The notes below the pieces were generated by a model. It was not told the DNA's origin. It did no database searches and saw nothing but the letters and a program-made list of their open reading frames with translations. A program made the translations under genes and the position numbers. This document shows, piece after piece, positions 12,240 through 14,561 of a stretch of DNA of 14,561 nt (position 1 is the stretch's first letter; each line of letters starts with the position of its first letter). The stretch is from QFOX01 sp044237845 (GTDB taxonomy: Bacteria; Pseudomonadota; Alphaproteobacteria; Rickettsiales; UBA3002): assembly GCA_044237845.1 (NCBI GenBank), contig JBIIEL010000043.1, positions 1-14,561 on the forward strand, written 5' to 3'.

Positions 12240-12545
12240 GGCATGCTGAGAGCGTTGTGCTGGGTTCTCTCTTTGCGCAGCCAGCATTTCCTAGTTCGAA
12301 CATATCCCTAGCGAGAGAACTCGAAAGAGTGGCCGATTCCGGCAAAATTTAGCGATTCACCACCACCATCGCAACGCCCATTTTGGTCGAATGAACATTA
12401 TTTGGCGTATCCCCATGCAATCGACGCATCGTTAGCGATACCAACTACCAATCTTTTTTTATTCCTCAGCACAATTCACTCGTTTCCTTATTCCCTTCAT
12501 TCGCAACGCTACCCCTGTGGAGGATAGCGATCAAATTCAGGTAAT
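12240..12545. other. Intergenic region without a recognisable gene
   Basis: No supported ORF or RNA gene. Visible structure: TGCTGG/CCAGCA (12258-12286), an 8-bp inverted repeat GTTCTCTC/GAGAGAAC (12264-12271 and 12313-12320), the palindrome GTTCGAAC (12294-12301), a run of seven T near 12453, and an imperfect hairpin CGCTA/TAGCG (12507-12529). The last could end the antiporter operon transcript, but it lacks a T-run. Confidence 0.4.
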
Positions 12546-12707
12546 TTATCTGTCTACTACGGCGTGACCATAGAAAAAAGTGGGGCCAATCAGGAACAGG
12601 ATGGTAACAACATCGAGCACCAGCAATGCGTAGCGAAACCGGTGTGCGGTTTGTGAATCGCCCTCATAAAGGTCGGCGATTTCCTGCTTAAGCGCCGGTG
12701 AGTGCAT
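12546..12707 (-). pseudogene. Truncated ion-channel N-terminus (ion transporter fragment)
   Basis: A 53-residue ORF too short for the family it resembles. ALKQEIADLYEGDSQTAHRF and RYALLVLDVVTILFLIG match the N-terminus and first transmembrane helix of bacterial voltage-gated-type ion transporters (pattern LYEGDS..A.RFRYxLLxxDxxTI). The frame then stops after VVDR, before the remaining helices, pore and selectivity filter. No continuation is visible in the other frames downstream, so a deletion is more likely than a frameshift. The ATG at 12707 has AGGGA about 6 bases upstream, and it overlaps the antiporter end by 20 bases, so it should still be translated by coupling. It may be a decaying gene or a retained one-helix peptide. 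Confidence 0.6.
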
Positions 12708-14433
12708 TTTGATCCCTTAGTTTTTTGATGATTTTTTCTATGGTTCCATCTTCCGTGCCAACCTGCTGCATCAGCAAGCGCGCCACACTTAAACTCGATT
12801 CCAGCGTTTCTGCTACCACATATTTTGCACCGAGATCGTAAAGAGCAGCCATATCTTCAGTATCTTTAGCGCGGACAATCACGGGGAGCAGTGGCCACTC
12901 CGCGCGAATGGATTTTAGAATGCTATGAGTAGCAGCGTGGTCATCAATGGCAATCACAGCGGCGATAACATTGTCGGAATGTAGCCGATGCCATAGTTCC
13001 AGTTTCTTCGCATCACCATAAATAACACGGAATCCGTTGCGTTTCAGCGAATGTACGCGCTCGGCATTCTGGTCAAACCCGATATAGGCAATCTGCTGTT
13101 CGGCCAGCGCATTCCCAAGCAGTTTTCCGACGCGACCAAAACCTGCAATAATCACCACGCGTTCGCCCAGTTGTGGAATATCCTGCTCTAACGCCGGTTT
13201 TTTAGAGAGATAGCCCGACATCTTGGCAGCCAGAGGCGCACATCTAAATAGCAGTGGCGTTACCATCATCGCAAACGCCGTCACCAGCAAAAAGAACTGC
13301 ACATTATGTGCAGTCATGAGATTACCTGCCATTGCTACACCCAAAATGAGCAGCGCGAACTCGCCCGGTTGTGCCAGATACACCGACGCTTCGGCTGCCT
13401 GCCGGTGCGGCACTTTGAAACACAGGCAAAGCGGAAAGATAATCGCCGCTTTCAGTGTGAATATACCCACCACAGAGAGCGCAAGCAGGAACGGTTGACG
13501 CAGTATTTCCTCGACATTGATCATCATCCCAACGGAGAGAAAAAAGATACCAAGCAGCAGTCCCTTCAGCGGGCTGACGATGACTTCAACTTCATGTTTG
13601 AATTCTGTTTCGGCAATCAGCAAACCTGCCAGAAACGCGCCCAGTGCCAAGGAAAGCCCTGCCGCTTCGGTGATCGCAGCGCACGCTATCACCACGAATA
13701 CAATAAATGCCGCGAGCCACTCCGCATTACGTGAGGCGCTTACAGATTGTAGCAATGGCGCAAGGATGCGCTTGCCGAGGAACATAATGGCAAGCACAGT
13801 GCACAGACCAATGCCCAAGGCAGACAGTAAGGTAATGCCAATGCTGTCCTCAGATGCACCGGTGAAGGATGCCGCCAGCACCAGAATCGGCACTACCGCC
13901 AGATCCTGCATCAGCAGAATGGAGAAGCACAAAATGCCGATGGGGCGGTTGCTTAAGTGGTGCTCTTCCAGCAGCTTCATGACGATGGCCGTGGAAGAAA
14001 GCGCAAAAGATGCACCCAGCAAAATGGCTGCTTCCAGCGCGTTATCAAACCAAGAGGCAATCAGGAAAATAGCCAGTGCCGTCACTACAATCTGCGCGGA
14101 GCCCAGACCAAAGATAAAGCGCCGAAGCTCCTTCAACCTCCCAAACGAAAGCTCCAGCCCAATCATGAACATCAGCGTGATGATGCCAAGCTCGCCAAGC
14201 GTCTGTACCGTGCTTAGGTCATCAATGGTGACAACTGAAAGCCACGGGTAGCTATCCGCCAGTGCTGCCAGACCGTAAGGACCAATGACCACACCGCACA
14301 AGAGATAGGCAAGCACTGGCGACACGTGAAGCCGTTGCAGTAGCGGCACAGCAATCCCCGCAATCCCGAAGAACAGCAGAATGTTCGAGAGTATCAGTGC
14401 CAAATGATGTGCAGCGGGTGCGGCATGTTCCAT
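12688..14433 (-). CDS. CPA2-family cation:proton antiporter, KefB/YbaL-like, with TrkA-N domain
   Basis: A 581-residue inner-membrane antiporter exchanging a monovalent cation (probably K+) for protons. The membrane domain (about 10-405, 11-13 helices) contains LAYLLCGVVIGPYGL (41-55), LMFMIGLELSF (87-97), ASFALSSTAIVMKLL (141-155), and the ion-binding QD motif in LLMQDLAVVPIL (173-184). The cytoplasmic TrkA-N/RCK domain starts at VVIIAGFGRVGKLLG (426-440), a Rossmann nucleotide-binding motif. It continues to about 545 with YGDA and VAETLESSLSVA. A short basic tail follows; no separate TrkA-C domain is seen. A GGGGT site precedes the ATG at 14433. It starts 3 bases after the stop of an upstream membrane protein and overlaps the truncated channel ORF. 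Confidence 0.94.
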   Translation of the reverse strand: MEHAAPAAHHLALILSNILLFFGIAGIAVPLLQRLHVSPVLAYLLCGVVIGPYGLAALADSYPWLSVVTIDDLSTVQTLGELGIITLMFMIGLELSFGRLKELRRFIFGLGSAQIVVTALAIFLIASWFDNALEAAILLGASFALSSTAIVMKLLEEHHLSNRPIGILCFSILLMQDLAVVPILVLAASFTGASEDSIGITLLSALGIGLCTVLAIMFLGKRILAPLLQSVSASRNAEWLAAFIVFVVIACAAITEAAGLSLALGAFLAGLLIAETEFKHEVEVIVSPLKGLLLGIFFLSVGMMINVEEILRQPFLLALSVVGIFTLKAAIIFPLCLCFKVPHRQAAEASVYLAQPGEFALLILGVAMAGNLMTAHNVQFFLLVTAFAMMVTPLLFRCAPLAAKMSGYLSKKPALEQDIPQLGERVVIIAGFGRVGKLLGNALAEQQIAYIGFDQNAERVHSLKRNGFRVIYGDAKKLELWHRLHSDNVIAAVIAIDDHAATHSILKSIRAEWPLLPVIVRAKDTEDMAALYDLGAKYVVAETLESSLSVARLLMQQVGTEDGTIEKIIKKLRDQNALTGA

Positions 14434-14436
14434 AAA

Positions 14437-14561
14437 TTACCCCAGCCCCCAGAAATGCAGCACGGCCATGATGATGGTGCTTAATACACCTGCAACGACG
14501 ACAATGCTGGCTATAGCGCATAGAATGCCGATGATCACAAACAGCCCGTCACGCTGCAAAA
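14437..14561 (-). CDS. C-terminal part of an unidentified membrane protein
   Basis: Only the last 40 codons are in the window. The visible sequence is one polar start (LQRDG) and a long hydrophobic stretch, LFVIIGILCAIASIVVVAGV, followed by LSTIIMAVLHFWGLG and the stop. It therefore ends in one or two transmembrane helices. The stop lies 3 bases before the antiporter ATG, so the two are cotranscribed and probably coupled. The family cannot be identified from this fragment. Confidence 0.6.
   Translation of the reverse strand, partial: LQRDGLFVIIGILCAIASIVVVAGVLSTIIMAVLHFWGLG

Noticed and set aside
6627..12240. EcfG-type general stress promoters (GGAAC-N16/17-GTT)
   Set aside because: I looked for them upstream of the csbD, DUF883, lipoprotein, DUF1328 and lpxR genes and found no convincing match, although the gene content suggested them.
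12294..12301. GTTCGAAC as a possible T-loop of a tRNA or tRNA fragment
   Set aside because: No acceptor, D or anticodon arms can be built around it; a simple palindrome.
12124..12345. Minus-strand ORF of 73 codons upstream of the csbD-like gene
   Set aside because: No ribosome site, low-complexity basic sequence, and it covers the region with the conserved upstream motifs.

Overview
The window looks like chromosomal DNA of a free-living, moderately GC-rich alphaproteobacterium. The pointers are a cysteine-free bL31, the alphaproteobacterial markers DUF1192 and DUF1013/TrcR, a UUG tRNA-Gln with a U1-A72 end, and LPS genes (hldE, lpxR). I saw no insertion sequence, phage module or CRISPR array. 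The species cannot be named from this sequence.

Layout. Positions 1-3915 hold housekeeping genes: the end of rpmE with its terminator, a structured GC-rich intergenic element, a DUF1192 gene on the minus strand, a quinone oxidoreductase divergent from it, the TrcR regulator, and bifunctional hldE. From 3916 to 5036 an AT-richer intergenic region with several inverted repeats precedes an orphan type IV pilin-like gene. Then come cutA, a tRNA-Gln with its own promoter, and about 300 bases of hairpin-rich DNA.

Positions 5895-12131 form an envelope-stress and signalling block. On the plus strand are a KdpE-like response regulator, a glycine-zipper lipoprotein and a DUF1328 membrane peptide. They converge at a bidirectional terminator on minus-strand genes. 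In transcription order these are a CsbD-like protein, an LpxR-type lipid A deacylase, a 23-residue hydrophobic micropeptide, a single-pass membrane protein, a terminator, a KdpD-like phosphoacceptor (DHp) domain with no ATPase domain, a lipoprotein, a DUF883/YqjD-like protein, a two-helix membrane protein, and a hybrid histidine kinase. The response regulator, DHp-only protein and hybrid kinase could form a complete phosphorelay. Five upstream regions in this block share a TTACGC motif in the same orientation, two of them as direct repeats 11 bp apart. The relay and its regulon are inference, but are the most interesting possibility here.

Positions 12132-12545 contain no gene I can support. 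The window ends with a minus-strand operon: the tail of an unidentified membrane protein, a KefB/YbaL-like cation:proton antiporter, and, overlapping its end, a 53-residue ORF that resembles only the N-terminus of a voltage-gated-type ion channel.
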